Positions 46,975 to 54,636 of a stretch of 56,822 nt of DNA are shown one piece after another. Below the pieces are notes generated by a model. That model did no database searches. It saw only the letters and a list, made by a program, of their open reading frames with translations, and was not told the origin of the DNA. Origin of the DNA: Streptomyces fragilis (GTDB lineage: Bacteria; Actinomycetota; Actinomycetes; Streptomycetales; Streptomycetaceae); assembly GCF_003112515.1 (NCBI RefSeq), contig NZ_BEVZ01000014.1:1-56822 (forward strand), read 5' to 3'. The translations under genes were made by a program, and so were the position numbers. The first letter of the stretch is position 1. Each line of letters starts with the position of its first letter.

Positions 46975-47415
46975 TCAGCTCTGGTTGAAGAAGGCGTCCC
47001 GGGCGCCCGGGGCGGTCTCACCGCTGACGATCTCGGTGTGGGCCGGCGTGAGCAGGAAGACCCGGTTGGCGACCCGCTCGATGGATCCGCGCAGGCCGAA
47101 GATCAGACCCGCCGCGAAGTCCACCACGCGCTTGGCGTCCGCGGCGTCCATCGCCGTGAGGTTCATGACCACGGGGACGCCGTCACGGAAGAGCTCGCCG
47201 ATGGCCCGGGCGTCCCGGAAGCTGTCGGGGGTGACGGTGCCGATCCTGCGGCCTCTGTCCTCGGCCGGCTCGGCCGCGATCTTGACCCGCGGGTCGGTGA
47301 CCCAGGCGTCCTCGGACTCCGGGCCCTCGGCGTAGTCGTCGTCTTCGTAGTAGCGCTCGTCATCGCTGTCGTCGACGAGGCCAAGCCAGGCACTCGCCTT
47401 GCGCACCGATCCCAT
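46975..47415 (-). CDS. SepF-family cell-division protein
   Basis: 146 aa. It starts GSVRKASAWLGLVDD (amphipathic membrane-binding helix), an acidic linker follows, and then the SepF core: PDSFRDARAIGELFRDGVPVVMNL, ADAKRVVDFAAGLIFGLRG and VFLLTPAHTEI. SepF links FtsZ to the membrane; Streptomyces has several paralogues, and this one lies outside the main ftsZ cluster, so it may be a SepF2/3 type. GAGGAGG is 5 nt before ATG 47415. Confidence 0.92.
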   Translation of the reverse strand: MGSVRKASAWLGLVDDSDDERYYEDDDYAEGPESEDAWVTDPRVKIAAEPAEDRGRRIGTVTPDSFRDARAIGELFRDGVPVVMNLTAMDAADAKRVVDFAAGLIFGLRGSIERVANRVFLLTPAHTEIVSGETAPGARDAFFNQS

Positions 47416-47750
47416 GGACGCCTCCTCTCGCTGCGGTCTCTCTCTCGCTATCCGCAATCCCTATCGTCGTCCATGAGTCGGACAACGTGCCAAGTGGACG
47501 GACACCGCGCAGGGGGTTTGTGACGGTACCGGTGCGCGGTGGATACGTACAGACTCCGTGTATCCCAAGGGACTTGCCCTACACGATTGGTGATTGGGAG
47601 TGAAATAATATTCTTCGCGGCGAACGAGTGAGATGTGGTGCCTCCGGGTGAACCACCTACCCCCTTACGATCTCGGAAGTCGCCCGTAGATACAGGGGGC
47701 GCAAGGAGACCCGCGCCACGGGGGCCGCGGGCATCTGAGGGGGAGTCACG
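47416..47750. other. sepF/DUF5685 divergent intergenic region
   Basis: 335 bp without a gene. It contains the likely sepF promoter and an unusually AT-rich patch (about 47598-47616, AAATAATATTCTT). TTGGTG upstream of TATTCT with 16 nt between, or TACGAT at 47666-47671, may drive the DUF5685 gene, but neither is convincing. Confidence 0.5.
47458..47485 (-). promoter_or_regulatory. Probable sepF promoter
   Basis: TTGTCC, 16-nt spacer, TAGGGA on the minus strand, 43 nt before the sepF ATG. Confidence 0.5.
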
Positions 47751-48998
47751 ATGTTCGGAATGGTGCGGCCCTGCCGTCACCGGCTCGGGGAGCGCCTCGC
47801 CGCGGAGTGGACGGCGCACCTGTGCGGGCTGTGCCTGGCCCTGCGCGGCGAGCAAGGCCAGTTCGCCCGCGTGGTGACGAACTACGACGGCCTGCTGATA
47901 TCCGTGCTGACGGAGGCTCAGGCGGAGCGGGTTGGGACCGGACGCCGCACCGCAGGGCCCTGCCCGCTGCGCGGGATGCGCACCGCCTCGGTGGCCAGGG
48001 GCGAGGGGGCCAGGCTCGCCGCCGCCGTCTCGCTGGTGCTCGCCTCGGCCAAGGTCCGCGACCACATGGCCGACGGCGACGGGCTGCTGGCCCGCCGTCC
48101 GGTGGCCCTCGCCGCCCGCCGGGTCGCCGCCAACTGGACGGCCGCGGGCGCGCGCACCGCCACCACCGTCGGCTTCGACACCGCCGTCCTCCTGGACGCC
48201 GTGGACCGGCAGGCCGGGCTGGAACGCCTGGCCGGACCCGGCACCCCGATCCTGACCGTCACCGAGCCCACCGAGACGGCCACCGCCGCTGCCTTCGCGC
48301 ACACCGCCGTGCTGGCCGGACGCCCCGCCAACGCGGCGCCGCTCGCCGAGGCCGGCCGGCTCTTCGGCCGCCTGGCCCACCTCCTCGACGCGGTCGAGGA
48401 CCAGGCGGCCGACGCGGCCTCGGGCGCCTGGAACCCGCTCACCGCCACCGGGACCTCGCGCGAGGACGCCCGCCGCCTGGCCGAGGACGCGGTGCGCGGT
48501 GTGCGGCTCGCCCTGCGCGACGCCGAGTTCACCGACGGCCGCCTCGTCCACCGGCTGCTCGCCCATGAGCTGGAACGTTCGGTCGACCGCACCTTCGGCA
48601 CCCCCTCCTGCGCGCACACCGCCGCCGGCCACGCCGTCGAGGGGTACGGGCCGCCGCGACCGCCCCACGGCCCGGGCCCGCAGGCGCCGCAGGGTCCGTA
48701 CGCGCCGCCGGGACCGCAGGGCCCCCACGGACCCGGCAGTCCGGCCGGCGGACAGCCGCCGCACCGGCCGGGCCGCGGGTTCTGGGCGGGCTGCGCGGCC
48801 GCCGTCGGGCTGCTCTGCACCTGCCAGGTCTGCTGCGCCGACGAGTTCGAGGGCCCGTGGTCGCGCCGGCGCCGGGAGGGCTGGTGCGGCCAGTGCGACG
48901 GCAGTTGCTGCGACTGCGGATGCAACTGCTGCGGCTGCTGCGGGGGAGACGGCGACGGCGGCGGGTGCGACTGCTGCGACTGCGGCTGCAACTGCTGA
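47751..48998 (+). CDS. DUF5685 protein with 21-Cys tail
   Basis: 415 aa. The N-terminal 285 residues (MFGMVRPCRHRLGERLAAEW, HLCGLCLALRGEQGQFARVV, NYDGLLISVLTEAQ) match the DUF5685 family of actinobacteria, with an early Cys-x2-Cys. Residues about 295-345 are Pro/Gly-rich. The last 68 residues hold 21 cysteines (CTCQVCC, then CCDCGCNCCGCCGG and CDCCDCGCNC), a metallothionein-like density suggesting metal or Fe-S binding, or extensive crosslinking. No signal peptide. Function is unknown. ATG 47751 has GGGAG upstream. Confidence 0.9.
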   Translation: MFGMVRPCRHRLGERLAAEWTAHLCGLCLALRGEQGQFARVVTNYDGLLISVLTEAQAERVGTGRRTAGPCPLRGMRTASVARGEGARLAAAVSLVLASAKVRDHMADGDGLLARRPVALAARRVAANWTAAGARTATTVGFDTAVLLDAVDRQAGLERLAGPGTPILTVTEPTETATAAAFAHTAVLAGRPANAAPLAEAGRLFGRLAHLLDAVEDQAADAASGAWNPLTATGTSREDARRLAEDAVRGVRLALRDAEFTDGRLVHRLLAHELERSVDRTFGTPSCAHTAAGHAVEGYGPPRPPHGPGPQAPQGPYAPPGPQGPHGPGSPAGGQPPHRPGRGFWAGCAAAVGLLCTCQVCCADEFEGPWSRRRREGWCGQCDGSCCDCGCNCCGCCGGDGDGGGCDCCDCGCNC

Positions 48999-49159
48999 GC
49001 GGCGGCGGCACGGTGGCACCGAGGTGACGCTGCGTCATCTCCGTGATGACCGGGGTGGGCACCGGGCCTCCGCGGCCACCTGCGCTTCGGGGGGCGGAGG
49101 CGTCCACGATGGGATAAAAACCCCGCCGGTCCGGTAACCCAGGGCCACCGGTGTCGTTG

Positions 49160-49193
49160 GGTCGGAGGCAGAACCATTTCTCTTCCTCCGACC
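49160..49193. promoter_or_regulatory. Inverted repeat before conservon
   Basis: A perfect 9-bp repeat GGTCGGAGG/CCTCCGACC with a 16-nt AT-richer loop, ending 27 nt before the cvnA-like start. It may be an operator or a leader hairpin for the four-gene operon. Confidence 0.5.
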
Positions 49194-49220
49194 AACTCGC
49201 CTCCCCCTTAAGGCACCTCA

Positions 49221-51710
49221 GTGGACGCAGTCACACCGACATCGGCCGCCGCGCGTCTGCGCGCCGCCCGCGGCGGGACGGGCCGGAAGGCCCCCCGCTC
49301 CCTTCGCACCAGGCTTCTCAGGGTCCTGATTCTGGCTCTCGCCGTCCTGCTGGCCCTCCTCGGCACCGCGGCGGCCGAGCGGATCGCGACCTTCCGGGAC
49401 GCCTCCGCCACGGCGGACAACGCCCGCCTGGAGATCACCCTGCAGGGGCTGGTCCACGAGCTGCAGAAGGAACGCAGTCTCACCGCCGGGCACCTGGGCG
49501 GCGTGCGGGAGTTCAGGGACCGGCTGCCCGCGCAGCGCAAGGCCACCGACACGGCGCGCGCCGTGCTCGACCAGGCACTGCGGGGGCACTCGGACGAGCG
49601 GCGCGCGGACGCGGTCCGCGAGGCCCTCGGCCGGCTCGGCGCGCTGGGCGGCATCCGTGCGAAGGCCGACCGGCGGAGCGTCCACGTCCAGGAGGCGTTC
49701 GCCTACTTCACGTCCACCATCGGCGCGCTCGACCGGCTCGACCTCGGCCTCGACGAGGTGCGCGACCACACCCTCTACGACGCGGGCCGGGCGCTGCGGT
49801 TCCTTGGTGACGCCAAGGAGCTCGCGGGCCAGGAGCGGGCGCTGCTGCTCGGGGCGGTGACCGCCGGCCGGTTCCACGGCGACGACCACGGCCGCTTCCT
49901 GGAGATCAGGGCCGGCCGCCTCGCGTCGCTGGCCGCCTTCCCCTCGGTGGCCTCCTCCGCGCAGGAGCGCCGGCTGGACGCCGCGCTGAGCACGCCCGAC
50001 GCCCGGCGCAGCCAGTGGTACGAGCGCCGTGCGGTGCGCGGCGGCGGCCTGCTCGACGCCGCTGAGATCCCGCCCACCGCCTGGTGGAGCACCACCACCT
50101 CCACCATCGACGGCCTGCGCGAGGTGCAGGTCTCGCTCGGCCACGACGTGGAGAGCCGGGCCTCCGACCTGGAGAGCGACGCCGGCGAGGACCTGGTGCT
50201 GTTCGGTCTGCTGGCGCTGGTGACCGTCGCGGCGCTCGGCGCGCTCGCCCTCGACTGCGTCCGCACCGTCTCCGGCCCGCTCGCCGATCTCGCCCAGCAG
50301 GCCCGCGAGGTGGCCGGGAAGCGACTGCCGCTGGCGGTCGCCGCGATCCAGAACAGCAACCTGCGCGAGGCGCCCGAGCCGCCCGAGCCGCTGCGCGTGC
50401 CGCCGAAGGCCGGCGTCGAGGTGCTGGAGATGGCCGAGGCCTTCGACCGGGTCCAGCGGGCCGCCTTCGACCTCGCCACCGAGCAGGCCGTGCTGCGCCG
50501 CAACGCGACCGAGTCGCTGGTCAGCCTGGGCCGCCGCAACCAGAACCTGGTCCGCCGCCAGCTGAGCTTCATCAACAAGCTGGAGCACGAGGACGCCGAC
50601 CCGGCGACGTTGGCCAACCTCTTCGAGCTCGACCACCTGGCCACCCGGATGCGGCGCAACGCGGAGAGCCTGCTGGTGCTGGCCGGAGAGTCCAGCCCGC
50701 GCCCGTGGTCCACGCCGCTGCCGGTCACCGACGTGCTGCGCGCGGCGCTCTCCGAGGTCGAGGAGTACCGCCGGGTGGTGCTGCGGCGCATCGAGCCGGC
50801 CGGGGTGTCCGGCTCGGTGGTGGCGGAGATCGCCCACCTGCTGGCCGAACTGGTCGAGAACGCGCTGAACTTCTCGCCCCCGGAGTCGGAGGTCGAGATC
50901 GAGGGCCGGCGCACCAGCGCGGGCTACCTGATCGCCATCGTCGACCACGGACTCGGCATGGACGCCCAGGCGCTCGCCGAGGCCAACGTGCGGCTCTCCG
51001 GGCGGGCCAGCTTCATGGCCGACCCGGGCCGCTTCCTGGGCCACTTCGTGGTCGGCGCGCTGGCCCGCAAGTGCGGGATCGAGGTGCGGGTGGGCGAGGC
51101 CCCGACGGCCGGGGTGGTCGCCCGGGTGCTGCTGCCCGCCGCGCTGCTCGCCGAGCCGAAGAGCCCGGCGGGCACGCCGGACGACGACGTGGTGGTGGAC
51201 GGCCGGCTGGACCAGAAGGCCGTCCTGCCCGCGCCGCGCGCCGCGGCGGCGGCCCCCGCTCCGGGCGGGAGCACCAACCTGGTGCCGGTCACCGCGGACG
51301 GCCGGCCCGCGGACGGCCGCCCCGCGCCCCAGGCGGCCCGGCCGCCCCGGCACGCGCGCCCGCAGATCGCGGCACCCCCGGCCGCGGGCCCGGGGGAGCG
51401 GCGGGCCGAACCAGCCCGCGGCGCGGACGCCGCCCGCACCCGCAACGGCCTGGTCAAGCGCCCCCGGCGCAGTGCCATCGGCGCCGCGGTCGACGAGACG
51501 GACCGGGCCGGCGCCCGGCCGCTGCCTCCGGCGCCGGAGCGGGAGCGCACCCCGGAGCAGGTCTCCGGGATGCTCTCCTCCCTGCGCAGCGCCCACCTGC
51601 GGGGCGGGATCAGCGTGCAGAAGGAGAAGGAGAGGGACATGGACCGCGGCACGGGTGCCGACGCCTGGGCGCCGAAGGATGCCGTGGCTGACGAGGGCGA
51701 GGCGAAGTGA
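49221..51710 (+). CDS. Conservon sensor kinase-like protein CvnA
   Basis: 829 aa. Membrane helices at about 29-48 and 325-347 bracket an extracellular nitrate/nitrite-sensor-like helical domain (LVHELQKERSLTAGHLGG is typical). After a HAMP-like stretch comes a helical dimerisation part (ELDHLATRMRRNAESLLVLAG) and an ATPase domain with LAELVENALNFSPP near residue 543 and IVDHGLGMD near 573. The C-terminal 180 residues are disordered. CvnA proteins resemble histidine kinases and are thought to control the linked GTPase rather than a response regulator. GTG 49221; AAGG is 7 nt upstream. Confidence 0.92.
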   Translation: MDAVTPTSAAARLRAARGGTGRKAPRSLRTRLLRVLILALAVLLALLGTAAAERIATFRDASATADNARLEITLQGLVHELQKERSLTAGHLGGVREFRDRLPAQRKATDTARAVLDQALRGHSDERRADAVREALGRLGALGGIRAKADRRSVHVQEAFAYFTSTIGALDRLDLGLDEVRDHTLYDAGRALRFLGDAKELAGQERALLLGAVTAGRFHGDDHGRFLEIRAGRLASLAAFPSVASSAQERRLDAALSTPDARRSQWYERRAVRGGGLLDAAEIPPTAWWSTTTSTIDGLREVQVSLGHDVESRASDLESDAGEDLVLFGLLALVTVAALGALALDCVRTVSGPLADLAQQAREVAGKRLPLAVAAIQNSNLREAPEPPEPLRVPPKAGVEVLEMAEAFDRVQRAAFDLATEQAVLRRNATESLVSLGRRNQNLVRRQLSFINKLEHEDADPATLANLFELDHLATRMRRNAESLLVLAGESSPRPWSTPLPVTDVLRAALSEVEEYRRVVLRRIEPAGVSGSVVAEIAHLLAELVENALNFSPPESEVEIEGRRTSAGYLIAIVDHGLGMDAQALAEANVRLSGRASFMADPGRFLGHFVVGALARKCGIEVRVGEAPTAGVVARVLLPAALLAEPKSPAGTPDDDVVVDGRLDQKAVLPAPRAAAAAPAPGGSTNLVPVTADGRPADGRPAPQAARPPRHARPQIAAPPAAGPGERRAEPARGADAARTRNGLVKRPRRSAIGAAVDETDRAGARPLPPAPERERTPEQVSGMLSSLRSAHLRGGISVQKEKERDMDRGTGADAWAPKDAVADEGEAK

Positions 51711-52153
51711 CCACTGTTCCCACCCAGAACGCCGCTCCTGCCCCCCAGGACTCGCAGACCTTCAACTGGCTGCTGGCGGCCTTCGTCCGCAACACCGACG
51801 GTGTGCGGGACGCGGTCGCGGTCTCCTCGGACGGCCTGCTGATCGCGGTCTCCGACGGACTGGGCCGGACCGAGGCCGACCACCTGGCGGCCATCGTGTC
51901 GGGGCTGTCCAGCCTGGCGCGCAGCGCCTCGCGGCGGTACGGCTTCGACGGGGTGAAGCTCATCATGATCGAGATGGGGCGGGGCTTCCTGCTGGTCTCG
52001 GCGATCCGGGACGGCAGCTGTCTCGGGGTGCTCGCCGACAGCAGCGGCGAACTCGGCCTGGTCGGCTACGAGATGGCAGTGCTCGCGGAACGGGCGGGTG
52101 ACCTGCTCACGCCGGCCCTGATCGCCGATCTCCGCCAGTCGCTGCCCCGGTGA
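51707..52153 (+). CDS. Conservon roadblock/LC7 protein CvnB
   Basis: 148 aa roadblock/LC7 fold: FNWLLAAFVRNTDGVRDAVAVSSDGLLIA, then DHLAAIVSGLSSLARSASRRYG. Family members act as GTPase-activating or scaffold partners of MglA-like GTPases. GTGA overlap with cvnA and GTGA overlap with the next gene show a single coupled operon. Confidence 0.95.
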   Translation: MTTVPTQNAAPAPQDSQTFNWLLAAFVRNTDGVRDAVAVSSDGLLIAVSDGLGRTEADHLAAIVSGLSSLARSASRRYGFDGVKLIMIEMGRGFLLVSAIRDGSCLGVLADSSGELGLVGYEMAVLAERAGDLLTPALIADLRQSLPR

Positions 52154-52491
52154 ACGGCACGCCCATGGAAGAGGACAACAGCTTCGTCAGACCGTTCATC
52201 ATCACCGGTGGACGGGTGGAGCCCACGCAGAGCGACCTGCGGCTGGAGACCCTGGTGGTCGCCGTCCGCCCGCCGGACGAGTCGCTGACGTTCGAACGGA
52301 AGCGGGTCGCCGCGGTGTGCGCGAGCCCGACGACGGTGGCCGAGGTGGCGCACCGGGTGGGCGTCCCGCTGGGGGTCGCCAAGGTGCTGATCTCCGACCT
52401 GGTCGCCGTCGGGCACCTCGCCTGCCGCCAACCCGCGGAGCTCTCGCTCCACACGCTGGAAAGGATCAGGGACCATGTCCGGGCGCTCTGA
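52150..52491 (+). CDS. Conservon DUF742 protein CvnC
   Basis: 113 aa DUF742 protein: FVRPFIITGGRVEPTQSDLRLETLVVA near the start, then a winged-helix-like CASPTTVAEVAHRVGVPLGVAKVLISDLV and HTLERIRDHVRAL at the end. It is the third member of the conservon set. GTGA overlap upstream; its end overlaps the next gene by 17 nt. Confidence 0.95.
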   Translation: MNGTPMEEDNSFVRPFIITGGRVEPTQSDLRLETLVVAVRPPDESLTFERKRVAAVCASPTTVAEVAHRVGVPLGVAKVLISDLVAVGHLACRQPAELSLHTLERIRDHVRAL

Positions 52492-53071
52492 CAAGATGGT
52501 GCCGCTGGCCGTCAAGATCGTGGTGAGCGGAGGACTCGGGGTCGGCAAGACCACGTTCATCGGCGCCATCTCCGAGATCGAGCCGCTGGACACCGAGGCC
52601 GCGATCACCCAGGTCTCGGTGGGCGTCGACTCCCTGGACGGGGTGGAGTCCAAGACCACCACCACCGTGGCGCTCGACTTCGGCCGGATCACGCTGAACC
52701 CGGCGATCTCCCTCTACCTGTTCGGGACGCCCGGCCAGGACCGGTTCTCCTTCCTCTGGGACGACCTGGTGGAGGGGGCGCTCGGCACCGTGGTGCTGGT
52801 CGACACCCGCCGGATCGAGGACTGCTTCCCGGCGCTGGACTACTTCGAGGCCCAGCGCGCCCCGTTCGTGCTGGCGGTCAACCACTTCCCCGGGGCCCGC
52901 CGGTTCGAGCTGGACGAGGTGCGTGAGGCGCTGGGGCTGGGCGACGACGTGCCGGTGGTGGACTGCGACGCCCGGGACCGCCGTTCGGTGCGGGACGTCC
53001 TGGTGGTGCTGATGGACCGGGTCATCCGGGAGCGCACCGCGGGGCGGGAGCGTTCCGCCGCCCTGGTGTGA
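52475..53071 (+). CDS. Conservon small GTPase CvnD
   Basis: 198 aa MglA/Ras-like GTPase. P-loop SGGLGVGKTTF (Lys25), switch-type segment TTTTVALDFGRI, G3 equivalent LFGTPGQDRF and a G4 equivalent AVNHFPGA in which the usual NKxD is NHFP, as in other conservon GTPases. It should cycle between GTP and GDP under control of the other three proteins. ATG 52475 lies within the end of the DUF742 gene, with AAGGA about 10 nt upstream. Confidence 0.95.
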   Translation: MSGRSDKMVPLAVKIVVSGGLGVGKTTFIGAISEIEPLDTEAAITQVSVGVDSLDGVESKTTTTVALDFGRITLNPAISLYLFGTPGQDRFSFLWDDLVEGALGTVVLVDTRRIEDCFPALDYFEAQRAPFVLAVNHFPGARRFELDEVREALGLGDDVPVVDCDARDRRSVRDVLVVLMDRVIRERTAGRERSAALV

Positions 53072-53527
53072 CGCGCGGGGCGGGTGAGGCGTGACGACCG
53101 CCGGCCGTCGTCCCGGACGTTCCGGGACGACGGCCGGTCCTGCGGGGGCCGCGGTGTGAAGTCCCTGTGCCGATGTGCGGGGGAAAACGGCTTCCCTACC
53201 GAACGGACGGTCGTGTTCCGGCCAGGGGCGAATGGGACCTTGAGTGAGGAGGGGGAACAGGCGAACGCCCGTTGCTGCATCCGCAGGGTTTCGCTGAGCT
53301 GTGGGTCTGTCGCCCCGTCCGGCGGGGAATGCGCTTGGCGACGCCGTCCTCGTCGGGCGACCGAAAGGCACCCTTGCGCCGCTCGGTCGCGCGGCCGAAT
53401 ACTCCCTGCAGCGCTTGTCAGGAACACGGCGTGTCCGCCACCCCGGGCGCCCCTGTCCCCGACTGCGCCTCACGGGCCCGCGCCCCCCACAAGCGGGCCC
53501 CCGACTTCCCAAGTGGAGGAACGACCA
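53072..53527 (+). other. Conservon-protease intergenic region
   Basis: 456 bp. It holds the conservon terminator (53101-53137) and the protease promoter region. The downstream protease frame is open back into this stretch, but codon use and the lack of similarity argue against coding. GGAGG at 53514-53518 is the ribosome binding site for GTG 53528. No clear -35/-10 pair was found. Confidence 0.55.
53101..53137 (+). terminator. Conservon terminator
   Basis: A perfect 17-bp stem (CCGGCCGTCGTCCCGGA with its complement) and CGT loop, 29 nt after the cvnD-like stop. Confidence 0.88.
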
Positions 53528-54433
53528 GTGAGGATCAAGCGCACCACCCCCAGCAACGGCGTCACGAGACGAACCCGTCTGCTCGCCGTGGCCACCGGCC
53601 TGGTGGCAGCCGCCGCGATCGCGGTGCCGTCCGCCAGCGCCGACGAGGTGACGACCTTCAGCTCCGGCGAACTCACCGCGGCCGGCGACGCCGTCCTGGA
53701 GGCCGACGTCCCGGGCACCGCGTGGGCGGTCGACGCCAAGACCAACCGGGTGGTCGTCACCGTCGACAGCACGGTGTCCCAGGCGGAGATCAGCAAGATC
53801 AAGGCGGAGGCCGGCGACAGGGCCGACGCGCTGACCATCAAGCGGACCGCGGGCAAGTTCCAGAAGTACATCTCCGGCGGTGACGCCATCTACTCGGGGT
53901 CGGGCCGCTGCTCGCTGGGCTTCAACGTCCAGGACAGCGCCGGCAACTACTACTTCCTGACCGCCGGCCACTGCACCGAGGGCGCGGGCACCTGGTACTC
54001 GAACTCGGGACGCACCACGGTCCTCGGCTCCACCGCCGGCACCAGCTTCCCGACCAACGACTACGGCATCGTCCGGTACACCAACTCCTCGGTGACCAAG
54101 TCGGGCAGCGTGGGCAGCGTGGACATCAAGAGCGCGGCGACGCCCAGCGTCGGCACCACCGTCACGCGCCGGGGCTCGACCACGGGCATCCACAGCGGCC
54201 GGGTCACCGCGCTGAACGCCACCGTGAACTACGGAGGCGGCGACGTCGTCTACGGCATGATCCAGACCACGGTCTGCGCCGAGCCCGGCGACTCCGGCGG
54301 CCCGCTGTACTCCACCAGCGGCATCGCCTACGGTCTGACCTCCGGCGGCAGCGGCAACTGCTCCAGCGGCGGCACGACCTTCTTCCAGCCGGTCGTCGAG
54401 GCCCTGAACGCGTACGGGGTCAAGGTCTTCTGA
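53528..54433 (+). CDS. Streptogrisin B-like secreted serine protease
   Basis: 301 aa preproenzyme. Signal peptide residues 1-38 ending SASA; propeptide about 39-114 (inhibits and folds the enzyme); mature domain from about residue 115, beginning ISGGDAIYSG, as in streptogrisin B. The S1 triad is His in TAGHC near 148, Asp in NDYG near 178 and Ser in CAEPGDSGGP near 255; two disulfides are likely. The mature length of about 187 aa agrees with SGPB. GTG 53528 has GGAGG at the right distance. Confidence 0.96.
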   Translation: MRIKRTTPSNGVTRRTRLLAVATGLVAAAAIAVPSASADEVTTFSSGELTAAGDAVLEADVPGTAWAVDAKTNRVVVTVDSTVSQAEISKIKAEAGDRADALTIKRTAGKFQKYISGGDAIYSGSGRCSLGFNVQDSAGNYYFLTAGHCTEGAGTWYSNSGRTTVLGSTAGTSFPTNDYGIVRYTNSSVTKSGSVGSVDIKSAATPSVGTTVTRRGSTTGIHSGRVTALNATVNYGGGDVVYGMIQTTVCAEPGDSGGPLYSTSGIAYGLTSGGSGNCSSGGTTFFQPVVEALNAYGVKVF

Positions 54434-54464
54434 CCGGCCGCACCTCCGCATCACCCTCCTCCTG

Positions 54465-54501
54465 GGGAACCCCCCGCACGCCCGGCGTGCGGGGGGTTCC
54501 C
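54465..54501 (+). terminator. Protease-gene terminator
   Basis: An 18-bp stem (GGGAACCCCCCGCACGCC with its complement) around a single C, so the real loop is about 5 nt; 31 nt after the stop. Confidence 0.88.
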
Positions 54502-54589
54502 GCTGTTCGGGGCGGGGACGGGGCGGGGGTGACGGGTGTCTCCCGGGTCGCCCGGAGTTGCGAAAGTGGTCTATGGTGGAGACGTAGGT

Positions 54590-54601
54590 GAACGTTTGTT
54601 C
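54590..54601. promoter_or_regulatory. SOS box (LexA operator) of dnaE2
   Basis: GAACGTTTGTTC fits the actinobacterial LexA core GAAC-N4-GTTC (extended TGAACGTTTGTTCGA). It lies 35 nt before the dnaE2 ATG, as expected for a damage-induced polymerase. Confidence 0.85.
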
Positions 54602-54636
54602 GATAGGCGGTTCGACAGGTAGGCCGGGAGGTGCGC

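Noticed and set aside
53200..53225. GAACGGACGGTCGTGTTC as a LexA site before the protease gene
   Set aside because: The GAAC and GTTC halves are separated by 10 nt rather than 4, so it does not fit the SOS box.
53084..53527. In-frame N-terminal extension of the streptogrisin-like protease
   Set aside because: A good RBS and signal peptide begin at GTG 53528; the extension contains a terminator stem and no protein-like composition.
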